Shown one piece after another: positions 17,241-25,753 of a DNA stretch of 64,000 nucleotides. Where the stretch lies: contig NZ_SSWX01000011.1 in the NCBI RefSeq assembly GCF_004803635.1, positions 62,001-126,000 of the forward strand, in the 5' to 3' direction. Position numbers and translations under genes: made by a program. The notes beneath the pieces are model-generated. The model was given only the letters and a program-made list of their open reading frames with translations. It searched no databases and was not told the origin of the DNA. This DNA comes from Lampropedia aestuarii (GTDB taxonomy: Bacteria; Pseudomonadota; Gammaproteobacteria; Burkholderiales; Burkholderiaceae_C). The stretch's first letter is position 1. Each line of letters starts with the position of its first letter.

Positions 17241-18095
17241 TTATTCTCCTTGTCCGTCCGCAGCTGTCGCGGGCGCGCTGTCTGCGCGCTTAACGGCGGT
17301 AGATGCAGAAGTGGCTTCTGCGGGTTTGTCGCTTCCATCAGCCGGAGCTGCGTTGGAGCCGCGACCACGACGGTCACCACGGCGGTCATCACGACCACCG
17401 GCTGGACGACGGCCACGTGGACGACGCTCTTCTTCGCGCGGCTCTGGAGCTGCTGGCAAATCATTGCGACCCAGTGTGTCACCCTTGTAAACCCAGACCT
17501 TGACACCAATGATGCCGTAAGTCGTGGAAGCTTCGGATGTTGCGTAGTCGATATCAGCACGCAGAGTGTGCAAAGGCACACGGCCTTCACGGTACCACTC
17601 GGTACGGGCAATTTCGATACCGTTCAAACGACCAGCAGACATGATCTTGATACCTTGAGCACCCAGACGCATGGCGTTCTGCATCGCGCGTTTCATCGCG
17701 CGGCGGAACATGATGCGTTTTTCCAGCTGCTGGGTGATGCTGTCAGCGATCAGTTGAGCGTCGATTTCAGGCTTGCGCACTTCTTCGATGTTCACTGCCA
17801 CTGGCACGCCCAAGCGTTTGGTCAGCTCTTTTTTCAGGTTCTCGATGTCTTCGCCTTTTTTGCCGATCACGACACCCGGACGAGCCGAGTAAATGGTGAT
17901 GCGGGCATTTTTAGCTGGACGCTCGATCAACACGCGGGAGACCTGCGCGTTTTTCAGTTTCTTTTTGAGGTAGCTACGCACCTCAATGTCTTCAGCCAGC
18001 ATACCGGCGAAGTCACGGTTGTTGGCGTACCAACGGCTGGACCAGTCACGGCTCACCGCCAGGCGGAAACCGGTTGGGTTGATTTTCTGTCCCAT
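17241..18095 (-). CDS. rpsC: 30S ribosomal protein S3 with a long basic/acidic C-terminal tail
   Basis: A 284-residue S3 at the mRNA entry channel. Seen: [12 protein letters not shown], the KH domain around [14 protein letters not shown], and the conserved [30 protein letters not shown]. The body is normal up to GRNDLPA. After that comes an extra ~65-residue low-complexity tail, first Arg/Gly-rich ([21 protein letters not shown]), then Ala/Ser/Asp-rich. E. coli S3 ends about 50 residues earlier. Similar tails occur in betaproteobacterial S3, so this is probably lineage-specific rather than an error. Confidence 0.97.
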   Translation of the reverse strand: MGQKINPTGFRLAVSRDWSSRWYANNRDFAGMLAEDIEVRSYLKKKLKNAQVSRVLIERPAKNARITIYSARPGVVIGKKGEDIENLKKELTKRLGVPVAVNIEEVRKPEIDAQLIADSITQQLEKRIMFRRAMKRAMQNAMRLGAQGIKIMSAGRLNGIEIARTEWYREGRVPLHTLRADIDYATSEASTTYGIIGVKVWVYKGDTLGRNDLPAAPEPREEERRPRGRRPAGGRDDRRGDRRGRGSNAAPADGSDKPAEATSASTAVKRADSAPATAADGQGE

Positions 18096-18109
18096 AGTTG
18101 TCCTCTGGA

Positions 18110-18442
18110 TTAGTTGCCTACGACCACATAAATGTGGGCGGTAGGCTTGCTGATACGGTTACCACGGCCTTTTGCGCGTGCAGTGAAGCGCTTCAGAGTG
18201 GTACCTTGCTCGACGTAAATGGTTTTAACACGCAATTCGTCGATATCAGCGCCGTCATTGTGTTCAGCATTGGCAATCGCCGATTCCAGAACTTTCTTGA
18301 TGATGCCAGCCGCTTTTTTCGGCGTGAATGTCAAGATGTTCAAAGCTTGATCGACTTTTTTGCCACGGATCAGGTCAGCTACCAAGCGGCCTTTGTCTGC
18401 GGACAGACGAACGCCACGGAGTACAGCACGAGTTTCAGACAT
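18110..18442 (-). CDS. rplV: 50S ribosomal protein L22
   Basis: A 110-residue L22 lining the peptide exit tunnel. Seen: [42 protein letters not shown], and the C-terminal [16 protein letters not shown] that forms the tunnel hairpin. Standard length and operon position between rpsS and rpsC. Confidence 0.98.
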   Translation of the reverse strand: MSETRAVLRGVRLSADKGRLVADLIRGKKVDQALNILTFTPKKAAGIIKKVLESAIANAEHNDGADIDELRVKTIYVEQGTTLKRFTARAKGRGNRISKPTAHIYVVVGN

Positions 18443-18453
18443 CGGTTTACTCC

Positions 18454-18729
18454 TTATTTCTTGGCTTTTTTGTCAGCCGGGTGACCTTTGAAGGTGCGAG
18501 TCAATGCGAACTCACCCAGCTTGTGGCCAACCATTTGATCAGTTACGTAAACAGGCACATGCTGTTTGCCGTTGTGTACAGCGATCGTCAGACCGATGAA
18601 GTCAGGCAACACCATGGAGCGGCGCGACCAGGTTTTCACTGGACGCTTGTCCTTACCAGCCACAGCCTTTTCGACTTTGGCGAGCAGGTGGTGATCCACA
18701 AATGGACCTTTTTTGAGTGAACGTGTCAT
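18454..18729 (-). CDS. rpsS: 30S ribosomal protein S19
   Basis: A 91-residue S19 of the small-subunit head. Seen: [57 protein letters not shown] and the Lys-rich end. Standard length and order. Confidence 0.98.
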   Translation of the reverse strand: MTRSLKKGPFVDHHLLAKVEKAVAGKDKRPVKTWSRRSMVLPDFIGLTIAVHNGKQHVPVYVTDQMVGHKLGEFALTRTFKGHPADKKAKK

Positions 18730-18741
18730 GGCGCCCTACCC

Positions 18742-19569
18742 TTATTTCTTACGACGCGACACAATGAATGTTTGTGTACGCTTGTTATTACGGGTCCTGT
18801 AACCCTTAGTCAGGTTACCCCATGGATCGACTGGGTGACGGCCTTCGCCAGTCTTACCTTCACCACCACCGTGCGGGTGGTCAACCGGGTTCATTACCAC
18901 ACCGCGAACGGTTGGACGGATACCCATGTTGCGTTTCACACCGGCCTTACCCAAACGGCGCAGGCTGTGCTCTTCGTTGGCGACTTCACCAATCGTAGCG
19001 CGGCACTCAATGTGCACACGACGCACTTCACCAGAGCGCAGGCGAACCTGAGCGTACACGCCTTCACGTGCCAGCAAAGTAGCCGAAGTACCAGCGGAGC
19101 GGGCGATTTGCGCGCCAGCGCCTGCTTGCAATTCGATTGCGTGGATGGTCGAACCCACTGGGATGTTGCGGATTGGCAGTGTGTTGCCGGCTTTGATCGG
19201 AGCTTCCGAGCCAGACACGACTGTTGCGCCCACTTCCAGACCACGTGGAGCGATGATGTAGCGACGCTCACCGTCTGCGTAAACCACCAGAGCCAAGTGG
19301 GCCGAGCGGTTTGGATCGTATTCGATGCGTTCGATTTTCGCAGCAATACCATCTTTGTCGTTGCGACGGAAGTCAACTACGCGGTAGTGGTGCTTATGAC
19401 CACCGCCTTTGTGGCGTGTTGTGATGTGGCCGTTGTTGTTACGACCGGCTTTCTGGAATTGTGGCTCCAGCAGAGGGGCGTAACCAGCACCTTTGTGCAG
19501 GTGAGCACGGGAAATCTTTACCGCACCACGCTGACCAGGAGTTGTTGGCTTGAGTTTAATGATAGTCAT
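18742..19569 (-). CDS. rplB: 50S ribosomal protein L2
   Basis: A 275-residue L2, needed for subunit joining and peptidyl transfer. Seen: [48 protein letters not shown] and the conserved [20 protein letters not shown] containing the functional His. Full length, with no anomalies. Confidence 0.98.
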   Translation of the reverse strand: MTIIKLKPTTPGQRGAVKISRAHLHKGAGYAPLLEPQFQKAGRNNNGHITTRHKGGGHKHHYRVVDFRRNDKDGIAAKIERIEYDPNRSAHLALVVYADGERRYIIAPRGLEVGATVVSGSEAPIKAGNTLPIRNIPVGSTIHAIELQAGAGAQIARSAGTSATLLAREGVYAQVRLRSGEVRRVHIECRATIGEVANEEHSLRRLGKAGVKRNMGIRPTVRGVVMNPVDHPHGGGEGKTGEGRHPVDPWGNLTKGYRTRNNKRTQTFIVSRRKK

Positions 19570-19572
19570 GGT

Positions 19573-19908
19573 TTACGCAGCCTCCCCAGACAGGTTCAGC
19601 TCTTGACCTTCTTTCAGTCGCACATAAGCCTTGCGAACGTGGTCGCGGCGGCCAATGGTGCGGCCAAAACGCTTGGTCTTGCCTTTGACGTTAACAACGG
19701 AGACACCGGTCACTTCCACTTTGAACAGCAGTTCAACAGCGGCTTTGATCTCAGCTTTAGTAGCATCGCGCAGGACTTTGAAAGTCACAGCGTTGGATTG
19801 CTCGGCCGCAAATGTGGCCTTCTCCGAAACAATTGGAGCTACCAGCACTTGGTACAGACGACCTTCGCTGAATTGACGCTCTTTGGGAGTCGGGTTCACG
19901 CGGCTCAT
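19573..19908 (-). CDS. rplW: 50S ribosomal protein L23
   Basis: A 111-residue L23, the docking site for trigger factor and SRP at the tunnel exit. Seen: [16 protein letters not shown], the alternating beta strands [19 protein letters not shown] and [17 protein letters not shown]. Its ATG overlaps the rplD stop (ATGA), so translation is coupled. Slightly longer than E. coli L23 at the N-terminus. Confidence 0.97.
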   Translation of the reverse strand: MSRVNPTPKERQFSEGRLYQVLVAPIVSEKATFAAEQSNAVTFKVLRDATKAEIKAAVELLFKVEVTGVSVVNVKGKTKRFGRTIGRRDHVRKAYVRLKEGQELNLSGEAA

Positions 19909-20522
19909 GCAAACATCTCCTTGAGCTGTTCAACGGCACCCTTAGTCACCAGCACTTTTTTGAAGTGAACCAGCGACAGCGGATCCACGTAACGTGGCTC
20001 GATGACATACACATTTGGCAGGTTGCGCGAGGCCAAGTACAGGTTCTCGTCGATCGTATCAGCGATCACCAGCGCAGATTCCACCTTCATATTTTTCAGA
20101 GCTGCAGCAAAACCTTTGGTTTTTGGGCTGTCCAGCTTGATGTCTTCCACGAAAGACAGACGGCCATCAGCCACCAGTTTCGAGAAGATCGAAGCCATAC
20201 CAACGCGGTACTGCTTCTTGTTGATTTTTTGCGAGAAGTTTTCTTCAGGCAAGTTCGGGAATGCACGACCGCCCCCACGCCAGATTGGCGAGGAAGTCAT
20301 ACCAGCACGGGCGTTGCCTGTACCTTTTTGCTTGAACGGCTTTTTCGTGGAGTGCTTAACTTGCTGACGATCTTTCTGGGCACGTGTGCCTTGGCGAGCG
20401 TTGGCCTGATAAGCCACCACCAGCTGATGGATCAGCGATTCGTTGAAGTCACGACCGAACAGTTCTTCAGGAGCGTCAAATGCCGCAGCCTGGCCTTGTT
20501 CATTCAGGAGCTCGACTTGCAT
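19905..20522 (-). CDS. rplD: 50S ribosomal protein L4
   Basis: A 205-residue L4. In gammaproteobacteria L4 also represses its own operon by acting on the leader RNA; whether that holds here is unknown, because the gene order at the 5' end differs. Seen: [33 protein letters not shown], the tunnel-loop region, and a normal C-terminus ending in QLKEMFA. The start overlaps the rplC stop by one base (TAATG). Confidence 0.97.
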   Translation of the reverse strand: MQVELLNEQGQAAAFDAPEELFGRDFNESLIHQLVVAYQANARQGTRAQKDRQQVKHSTKKPFKQKGTGNARAGMTSSPIWRGGGRAFPNLPEENFSQKINKKQYRVGMASIFSKLVADGRLSFVEDIKLDSPKTKGFAAALKNMKVESALVIADTIDENLYLASRNLPNVYVIEPRYVDPLSLVHFKKVLVTKGAVEQLKEMFA

Positions 20523-21181
20523 TATTTCGCTCCCTTCACAGCAGGACGCACAGTCACAAAACCACCTTTAGAGCCTGGAACAGCACCTTTGATCAGCAAC
20601 AGCTGACGGGCTTCGTCCACGCGAACGATGTCCAGGTTTTGGCTCGTCACAGTCACATCACCCATGTGGCCAGTCATACGCTTGCCAGGGAAAACACGAC
20701 CAGGATCTTGCGCCATACCGATAGAGCCAGGCACATTGTGCGAGCGGCTGTTACCGTGGGAGGCACGTTGCGAGCTGAAGTTGTGGCGCTTGATGGTGCC
20801 GGCGTAGCCTTTACCGATCGAAGTACCTTGCACGTCCACTTTTTGACCAGCTGCGAACAGACCGGCCACTGGAACAGCTGCACCAGCAGCGTATTGGCCA
20901 GCAGTTTCTTCAGTCACGCGGAATTCGCGAACGATTTCACCAGCTTCAACACCGGCTTTGGCCAAGTGACCAGCTTGCGGCTTGGTCACACGGGAAGCCT
21001 TACGGGAACCAAAAGTTACCTGCAATGCAGTGTAACCATCGTTCTCTTGGGTTTTGACTTGGGTCACGCGGTTGTTAGACACATCCACCACTGTGACAGG
21101 AACCGATTCCCCGTCATCAGTAAAGAGGCGCATCATGCCAACTTTACGGCCCAGCAACCCCAGGGAGTTACTCAGACTCAT
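20522..21181 (-). CDS. rplC: 50S ribosomal protein L3
   Basis: A 219-residue L3, an assembly-initiating large-subunit protein. Start at ATG giving [20 protein letters not shown], with GGAG eight bases upstream. Seen: [11 protein letters not shown]-like block, and the signature [20 protein letters not shown] followed by [14 protein letters not shown], which includes the Gln that is methylated in E. coli. It is the first gene of the operon here; rpsJ, normally directly upstream in S10 operons, is absent from the next ~1 kb. Confidence 0.97.
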   Translation of the reverse strand: MSLSNSLGLLGRKVGMMRLFTDDGESVPVTVVDVSNNRVTQVKTQENDGYTALQVTFGSRKASRVTKPQAGHLAKAGVEAGEIVREFRVTEETAGQYAAGAAVPVAGLFAAGQKVDVQGTSIGKGYAGTIKRHNFSSQRASHGNSRSHNVPGSIGMAQDPGRVFPGKRMTGHMGDVTVTSQNLDIVRVDEARQLLLIKGAVPGSKGGFVTVRPAVKGAK

Positions 21182-21699
21182 GTTATTACTCCAAAACTCT
21201 ACACCGCAACCACTGCAATTGGCAGCTGCGTTACCGCACACCCATCCATATTAGCCAGGCACCAGCATGAGAGAAGGTTGATAAAATTTTCTCCGCACAC
21301 GTGCAGCATGCACACGAGCGAAGCCGGTCATTATCACACATATCCAATGCGCGACGCAAGGCGTCTCTGTGGCATAACCGAGGCTAGTGCTCTGAATTGC
21401 CCACAAAATGGCCAAAATAACCAAAAAAAGACACTTCCAATCTGCTTGATGGACACACCAAGCCCCCTCAGCGCTTGCTTTGATTGTCTTTTTCGCCGCT
21501 CAACAATCCCTGCGCGCCAACTGGCACTGCAGTGCGCAGCCATTACATCCAAGCCCATCCACATTTAACGTTCACAACTCTGTGGATAACTTGTGGTGGA
21601 GCAGAGGATCGCCTTAGCAGCCCCAATGCCATGCTTAAAAAACAAGCACCAGCTTATTCGTAGGCAAGAACTGCGATTTTTCGCGACCTCCTTACCGTG
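21182..21699. other. Leader/upstream region of the ribosomal operon without a gene
   Basis: No rpsJ and no other recognisable protein is encoded. A minus-strand frame of ~76 codons (21334-21564) has no ribosome-binding site and no family features. The region should hold the rplC operon promoter; TAATAT at 21248-21253 (minus) is a possible -10, but its -35 is weak. A single DnaA-box-like TTATCCACA occurs at 21581-21589. Confidence 0.4.
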
Positions 21700-21745
21700 T
21701 TGATAAGGAATCCCCGTACAATATAAAACTGAATCTCATTATCGT
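21700..21745 (+). promoter_or_regulatory. Promoter with Fur-box-like operator upstream of the fecI remnant
   Basis: TTGATA (21700-21705) and TATAAA (21722-21727) are 16 bp apart. Directly downstream, CTGAATCTCATTATCGT (about 21729-21745) resembles the 3' half of the Fur consensus GATAATGATAATCATTATC. Fur-repressed promoters of this form commonly drive fecI-type sigma genes. Confidence 0.55.
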
Positions 21746-21959
21746 TTGCACTGCTTTGACGGACAAAGCGCTACACCAGTGTGGCCAGCAAGCGCCCTTG
21801 CATTGACAACTTATCAATTGGATCTTGCTGTGATGACTGCCACAACACCGAGCGCATACAGTACGACCGTAAACGCTTGCACTTCTGCCTGCGCCAAGTC
21901 ATGCACTCAGCCCTTGCAGAAGTGATGGCGCAAGCTAGCAGCACCCGGATGCTGGCGAT

Positions 21960-22343
21960 GGGGCAATATGACCAGCAGAGCGGGAACTGACAATGAACGC
22001 CAAGCCGTTGCACGCGCTGCGGATCTACTGCCTGCGATACAGGAAACGATCTGGCACGAGTGGTCTGCGCCCCTACAGCCCCAACGCATTTGCGCGGCCA
22101 CCCAAATCAGAAATGGCTCAGAAATGGCTCGGCTCGAAACCATGGGTATTGTGTCGCCCAAATGCTAAAAATTGCTCCCTACACCTGTTTGATGGACGGG
22201 CCCATGACAAGGTTAACGAGCGCCTAGGGTTATCGGTCACTATGGTCAAACAAAACACTCTGCATGGCAATATGGTGTGTGCCAAACGCCGCCGCTTGAT
22301 GGATGAACCAATTCGCGTGGTCCTGCATCCACGCAAGCAGTGA
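21960..22343 (+). pseudogene. Decayed FecI-type ECF sigma factor
   Basis: The end of the sigma-70 region 4 is still visible: DGRAHDKVNERLGLSVTMVKQ and then NMVCAKRRRLMD, matching DGLSHEEIAERLGLSVSMVKQH..AMVHCRRRL of FecI proteins. Upstream, another frame holds NERQAVARAADLLPAI (from about 21995), resembling the region 2-4 linker. The sigma-2 region is unrecognisable and the frames are broken, so no functional sigma factor can be made. The TGA (22341-22343) touches the start of the intact fecR. The boundaries given are approximate; decay may begin near 21780. Confidence 0.66.
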
Positions 22344-22399
22344 ACGATTGCCCCATTTCAAAGTCCATTTCGCTTCAGCCTTCGTCGCATTTCCATCCA

Positions 22400-23611
22400 A
22401 TGAACCATTCCAAGCAGCCCGATCGGACCGGCTCTGCCAGCCTCGAGGAGCAGGAACGCGTGCAGCGCGAGCTGAACTTGGTACTCGCTCAAGAAAGCCA
22501 GGTTGATCTTGCCGCGGCTGACTGGCATAAGCGCCACGTCGCAGGCCTTAGTGCGCAAGAGGCACAGGACTTTGCCCAATGGCGCGCGCAAAGCCCAGCG
22601 CATGCAGCCGCCTATGACGACATGGTGCACAGCTACCAGTTACAGCGTGACTTGTCACAGGAAGATACGCCTCGATTGCAAAGCAGCGATGCCCATGCAT
22701 GGGCGCGCTTTGTGCATGCCTGGCCACCTGAACTGGACACGGACCACGACGCAGCGCAAGCTCCAAGCCACGCATCCAAACCCCGCGCATCGCACCGCAG
22801 TGCAACTCCGCAAGGAGCCAGCCGTGGTCGGTACGGCTGGGGCTTGAGGCAGCGCCATGTGCTGGCAGCGGGAGTCTGCAGCGCCCTGTTTGCCCTCGTG
22901 GCTTGGCTAGCTTGGCAGGCCTGGAATGCGCCCAGTTACCAGGCCAGCTATGCCACCGTGCAAGACCAACGCCAGGAAATTGCACTGAAAGACGGCAGCC
23001 AACTCGTGCTCGACTCCAACACCCACGTCAACGTGGCGCTTTACCGTAACCGGCGTGAACTCCAGTTGCTTGATGGCCAAATACTGCTCGATGTGGCGCC
23101 CAATACCCAGCGCCCTTGGCAAGTCCAGGCCGGCTCAGCCACGCTGCGGGTCTTAGGCACCCGTTTTTCTGTACGGCATCGGGCACAAGGAGAAGGCGCA
23201 GGCGAGGTCAATGTGCAAGTCGAAGCGGGCATTGTCGAGGTGCATGCGCAGTCAGCGGGCAACGCCACACCAACCACTACCAGGCGCATTTTGCACGCCA
23301 AGCAAGGCCTGCAAGTGAGCCCCGCTGGCGTAATGGGCGCAGTGACAGCCTTGCCTGCTGGCGATATTGCGCCTTGGCGCAGCGGCTTGATTCGCTTTAG
23401 CAATACGCCGCTGGCACAAGCCCTGGTGGAACTAGAGCGCTATGGCCCCACCAAACTGGCGATCACCGATCCCAAGGTCGCGGCGCTGCCCATTGACGGA
23501 ATGTACGAGGCCAACCGGCCCGACCGTTTTGCCAAATTACTCACCAACTTGCACCCGGTCCAACTGGTGCCACGCGAAGACGGCCAAATAGAAATTCAGC
23601 TGCGCCGCTGA
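22400..23611 (+). CDS. FecR-family anti-sigma/signal-transducing regulator, orphaned
   Basis: A ~403-residue FecR protein, which normally passes the signal from a TonB-dependent siderophore receptor to its FecI sigma factor. Seen: N-terminal DUF4880 segment with AAADWHKRHVAGLS and QWRAQSPAHAAAYDDM, one membrane helix (AGVCSALFALVAWLAW), the periplasmic FecR domain (QRQEIALKDGSQLVLDSNT.., LRVLGTRFSVR) and a C-terminal STN-like region (TPLAQALVELERYG). A GTG at 22340 overlapping the sigma stop is an alternative start. The sigma factor upstream is broken and no receptor gene follows. Confidence 0.85.
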   Translation: MNHSKQPDRTGSASLEEQERVQRELNLVLAQESQVDLAAADWHKRHVAGLSAQEAQDFAQWRAQSPAHAAAYDDMVHSYQLQRDLSQEDTPRLQSSDAHAWARFVHAWPPELDTDHDAAQAPSHASKPRASHRSATPQGASRGRYGWGLRQRHVLAAGVCSALFALVAWLAWQAWNAPSYQASYATVQDQRQEIALKDGSQLVLDSNTHVNVALYRNRRELQLLDGQILLDVAPNTQRPWQVQAGSATLRVLGTRFSVRHRAQGEGAGEVNVQVEAGIVEVHAQSAGNATPTTTRRILHAKQGLQVSPAGVMGAVTALPAGDIAPWRSGLIRFSNTPLAQALVELERYGPTKLAITDPKVAALPIDGMYEANRPDRFAKLLTNLHPVQLVPREDGQIEIQLRR

Positions 23612-23939
23612 GTCACTGCACGCTTGCACTTTTTACGCGGCCAAATGCTACGCGCCCAAATGCTGCGCATCGGCTGAACCGAATTGCCGACTGCAACCAA
23701 ACGCCACCGCTGGTGGCCGCATCGTCCGCGATCCGGCTGCCGACGAGCTGCGCGTCTCGGAGCCTGCTCCACACCCAGTGCACCAACCAGGCATTGCAGT
23801 TTTTACAGCAGATTCAAGCGACTTGAATGGTCTGGCGCACGCACTGGTAGGTGCAGGTGTTGCTGAGCTGAGTCGAATCGGCTTGAATCGGCTTGGATCG
23901 GCTTGGATCGGCAAGCTTGTCGTCCAGCAAGCCTGGGCT
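23612..23939. other. Gene-free region between fecR and dbpA
   Basis: A TonB-dependent receptor gene would be expected after fecR but is not found. A short frame around 23780-23860 faintly recalls an STN domain, too weakly to call. The region also holds the decameric repeat listed separately. Confidence 0.35.
23875..23914. repeat. Tandem 10-bp repeat, four copies (GAATCGGCTT type)
   Basis: Four head-to-tail decamers: GAATCGGCTT twice, then GGATCGGCTT and GGATCGGCAA. They lie 26 bp past the end of dbpA, in the gap between fecR and dbpA. Confidence 0.85.
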
Positions 23940-25352
23940 TTACAGCAAACGCGCTCGGACGGTTTTGCCTTTGACGCGGCCGTTATTGAGCTTTGTGAGC
24001 ACTTTGTTCGCAATGGAGCGAGACACCGCCACGTAAGTGGAAAAGTCATTGACGCTGATTTTGCCAACTTGCTCTTTGGCAAAACCAAAATCCCGTGTCA
24101 TCGCACCCAGCACATCGCCGGCGCGAATCTTCTCTTTACGCCCACCCATGATCTGGATTGTGCGCATTGCGGGCACCAGTGGCTCGCTGGAAGCCGGCGT
24201 CAACTCGCTCACTGGATGCCACTCGGACTCGCGGCCTTGCAGCAGCTCAATGCGGCCTACCGAGCCCATCTCCTCCATGCTGGCCAGGCTCAGAGCCAGA
24301 CCGTCAGCATCACCGCGGCCAGTGCGGCCAATGCGGTGGATATGGACTTCAGGATCGGGCGTGGTGTCGACGTTGATCACCGCCTCCAGATTCGCAATAT
24401 CCAGGCCGCGCGCAGCAACATCGGTGGCCACCAGCACGCTGCAACTGCGGTTGGAGAACTGCACCAGCACCTCATCGCGCTCACGCTGCTCCAGCTCGCC
24501 AAACAAGACCAATGCGCTAAAACCCTGGGCTTGCAACACCTCGGCCAAATCGCGGCATTGCTGTTTGGTATTGCAAAACGCAATGGAAGACTCAGGGCGG
24601 AAATGCGCCAGCATTTGCGCCACCACATGCAGGCGCTCGTTTTCCGCGACCTCATACCAGCGCTGCTCAATCTTGTGCGTATTGTGCTGGGCAGCGACTT
24701 TGACCAGTTGCGGCTCGCGCATGAACCGCTGTGCCAGCTGTGCAATGCCATCGGGGTAGGTCGCCGAGAACAACAGGGTTTGTCGCTCAGGCGGGCATTG
24801 GCTGGCCACTTGGTCGATGTCGGCATAGAACCCCATGTCCAGCATGCGATCGGCTTCGTCGAGCACAAAGGTATTGAGGGCCGACAAATCAATCGCGCCA
24901 CGCTCCATCAAGTCCATCACGCGTCCGGGCGTGCCCACAATGATGTGGGCGCCATTCTCCAGGCTGGCAATCTGGTTGCGTGCTGGCACGCCACCATACA
25001 CCGTGACCACTTTGATGTTTTCCTCAGCGCGTGCAAGACGGCGAATCTCTGTGGCAACCTGGTCGGCCAACTCACGCGTCGGGCACAGAACCAGGCTTTG
25101 CACAGCAAACCAGCGCGGGTTCAGGCGCGCCAGCAACGCCAGACCAAACGCTGCCGTTTTACCGCTGCCGGTACTGGCCTGGGCAATCACATCCTTGCCC
25201 TGCAACGCCAATGGCAGGCTGGCGGCCTGAATAGGGGTCATCTGCAGATAGCCCAGTTTGTGCAAGTTGTCTTGCATGGCCGCGCCAAGCATCAGTTGGC
25301 TGAAAGAAGTCGGATCTGCCTTGTTGGCAGCATCAATAGTGGGTGCATTCAT
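23940..25352 (-). CDS. dbpA: ATP-dependent RNA helicase DbpA
   Basis: A ~470-residue DEAD-box helicase. DbpA acts in 50S ribosome assembly by binding hairpin 92 of 23S rRNA. Seen: Q motif (MTPIQAASLPLAL), Walker A QASTGSGKT, PTRELADQ, VLDEADRMLDMG, SATYP, HRIGRTGR, and the C-terminal DbpA RNA-binding domain (ALVPAMRTIQIMGGRKEKIRAGDVLGA, then VSRSIANKVL). Start placed at the ATG giving MNAPTIDAANK, preceded by AGGAG; the longer upstream frame has no support. Confidence 0.94.
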   Translation of the reverse strand: MNAPTIDAANKADPTSFSQLMLGAAMQDNLHKLGYLQMTPIQAASLPLALQGKDVIAQASTGSGKTAAFGLALLARLNPRWFAVQSLVLCPTRELADQVATEIRRLARAEENIKVVTVYGGVPARNQIASLENGAHIIVGTPGRVMDLMERGAIDLSALNTFVLDEADRMLDMGFYADIDQVASQCPPERQTLLFSATYPDGIAQLAQRFMREPQLVKVAAQHNTHKIEQRWYEVAENERLHVVAQMLAHFRPESSIAFCNTKQQCRDLAEVLQAQGFSALVLFGELEQRERDEVLVQFSNRSCSVLVATDVAARGLDIANLEAVINVDTTPDPEVHIHRIGRTGRGDADGLALSLASMEEMGSVGRIELLQGRESEWHPVSELTPASSEPLVPAMRTIQIMGGRKEKIRAGDVLGAMTRDFGFAKEQVGKISVNDFSTYVAVSRSIANKVLTKLNNGRVKGKTVRARLL

Positions 25353-25753
25353 ACCGCCATTATCTCCTGAGCCGCTCAGCAAGCAACGCCCACTGCCAGT
25401 GAATCGCCAGTCGAGCGGCGACCAGCGCCCGCGCAGCAAGGAACAAGAATCACAAGGCGAGGTCGTGGCCACTGCACACAAGCTCCCCAATAGACAGGTT
25501 TTTAAAACTCTAATAATCCCCTGCCCCGGCGTTGCTGATGCGTGTGTTGCTGCTGCCCGCTGGCAGCGCCATCGTGCCAATGCGCAGCTGCGGCCTCGAC
25601 GGCACCCGCATTGACACGCACGGCAATCGCGCGCGCAACAACCAGATCAGTGCCATTTCGCATCAGCCACAATGCCACAGCATCGGCACCCCACAAGCGC
25701 ACAGCCCCTCTTGGCGCTCACCAAGAGGGGCTGTGCTTATTGCCTACTGAATG
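25353..25753. other. Gene-free region between dbpA and the GDPD gene
   Basis: Contains the terminator at 25699-25736 and presumably the dbpA promoter. Open frames on both strands at 25500-25700 have no ribosome-binding sites and match no family that I recognise. Confidence 0.4.
25699..25736 (-). terminator. Strong hairpin after the GDPD gene
   Basis: A perfect 15-bp stem (CACAGCCCCTCTTGG / CCAAGAGGGGCTGTG) with a 6-nt loop lies 18 bp past the stop of the GDPD gene. The T tract is weak, so termination may be only partly intrinsic. Confidence 0.7.

Noticed and set aside
21334-21564. 76-codon minus-strand frame upstream of rplC with a hydrophobic stretch
   Set aside because: No ribosome-binding site and no family match that I recognise; probably chance.
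21581-21589. Perfect DnaA box (TTATCCACA, minus strand)
   Set aside because: A single isolated copy without a cluster of further boxes or origin genes is not evidence of an origin.
23778-23880. Possible start of a TonB-dependent receptor (STN-like) after fecR
   Set aside because: The similarity is only a few residues, there is no signal peptide or start, and no receptor body follows.
23778-25370. Long plus-strand open frame antisense to dbpA
   Set aside because: It mirrors the conserved dbpA frame, has no ribosome-binding site and its translation matches no family features; it is a composition shadow.
25502-25702. Open frames on both strands between dbpA and the GDPD gene
   Set aside because: No start signals or recognisable motifs.
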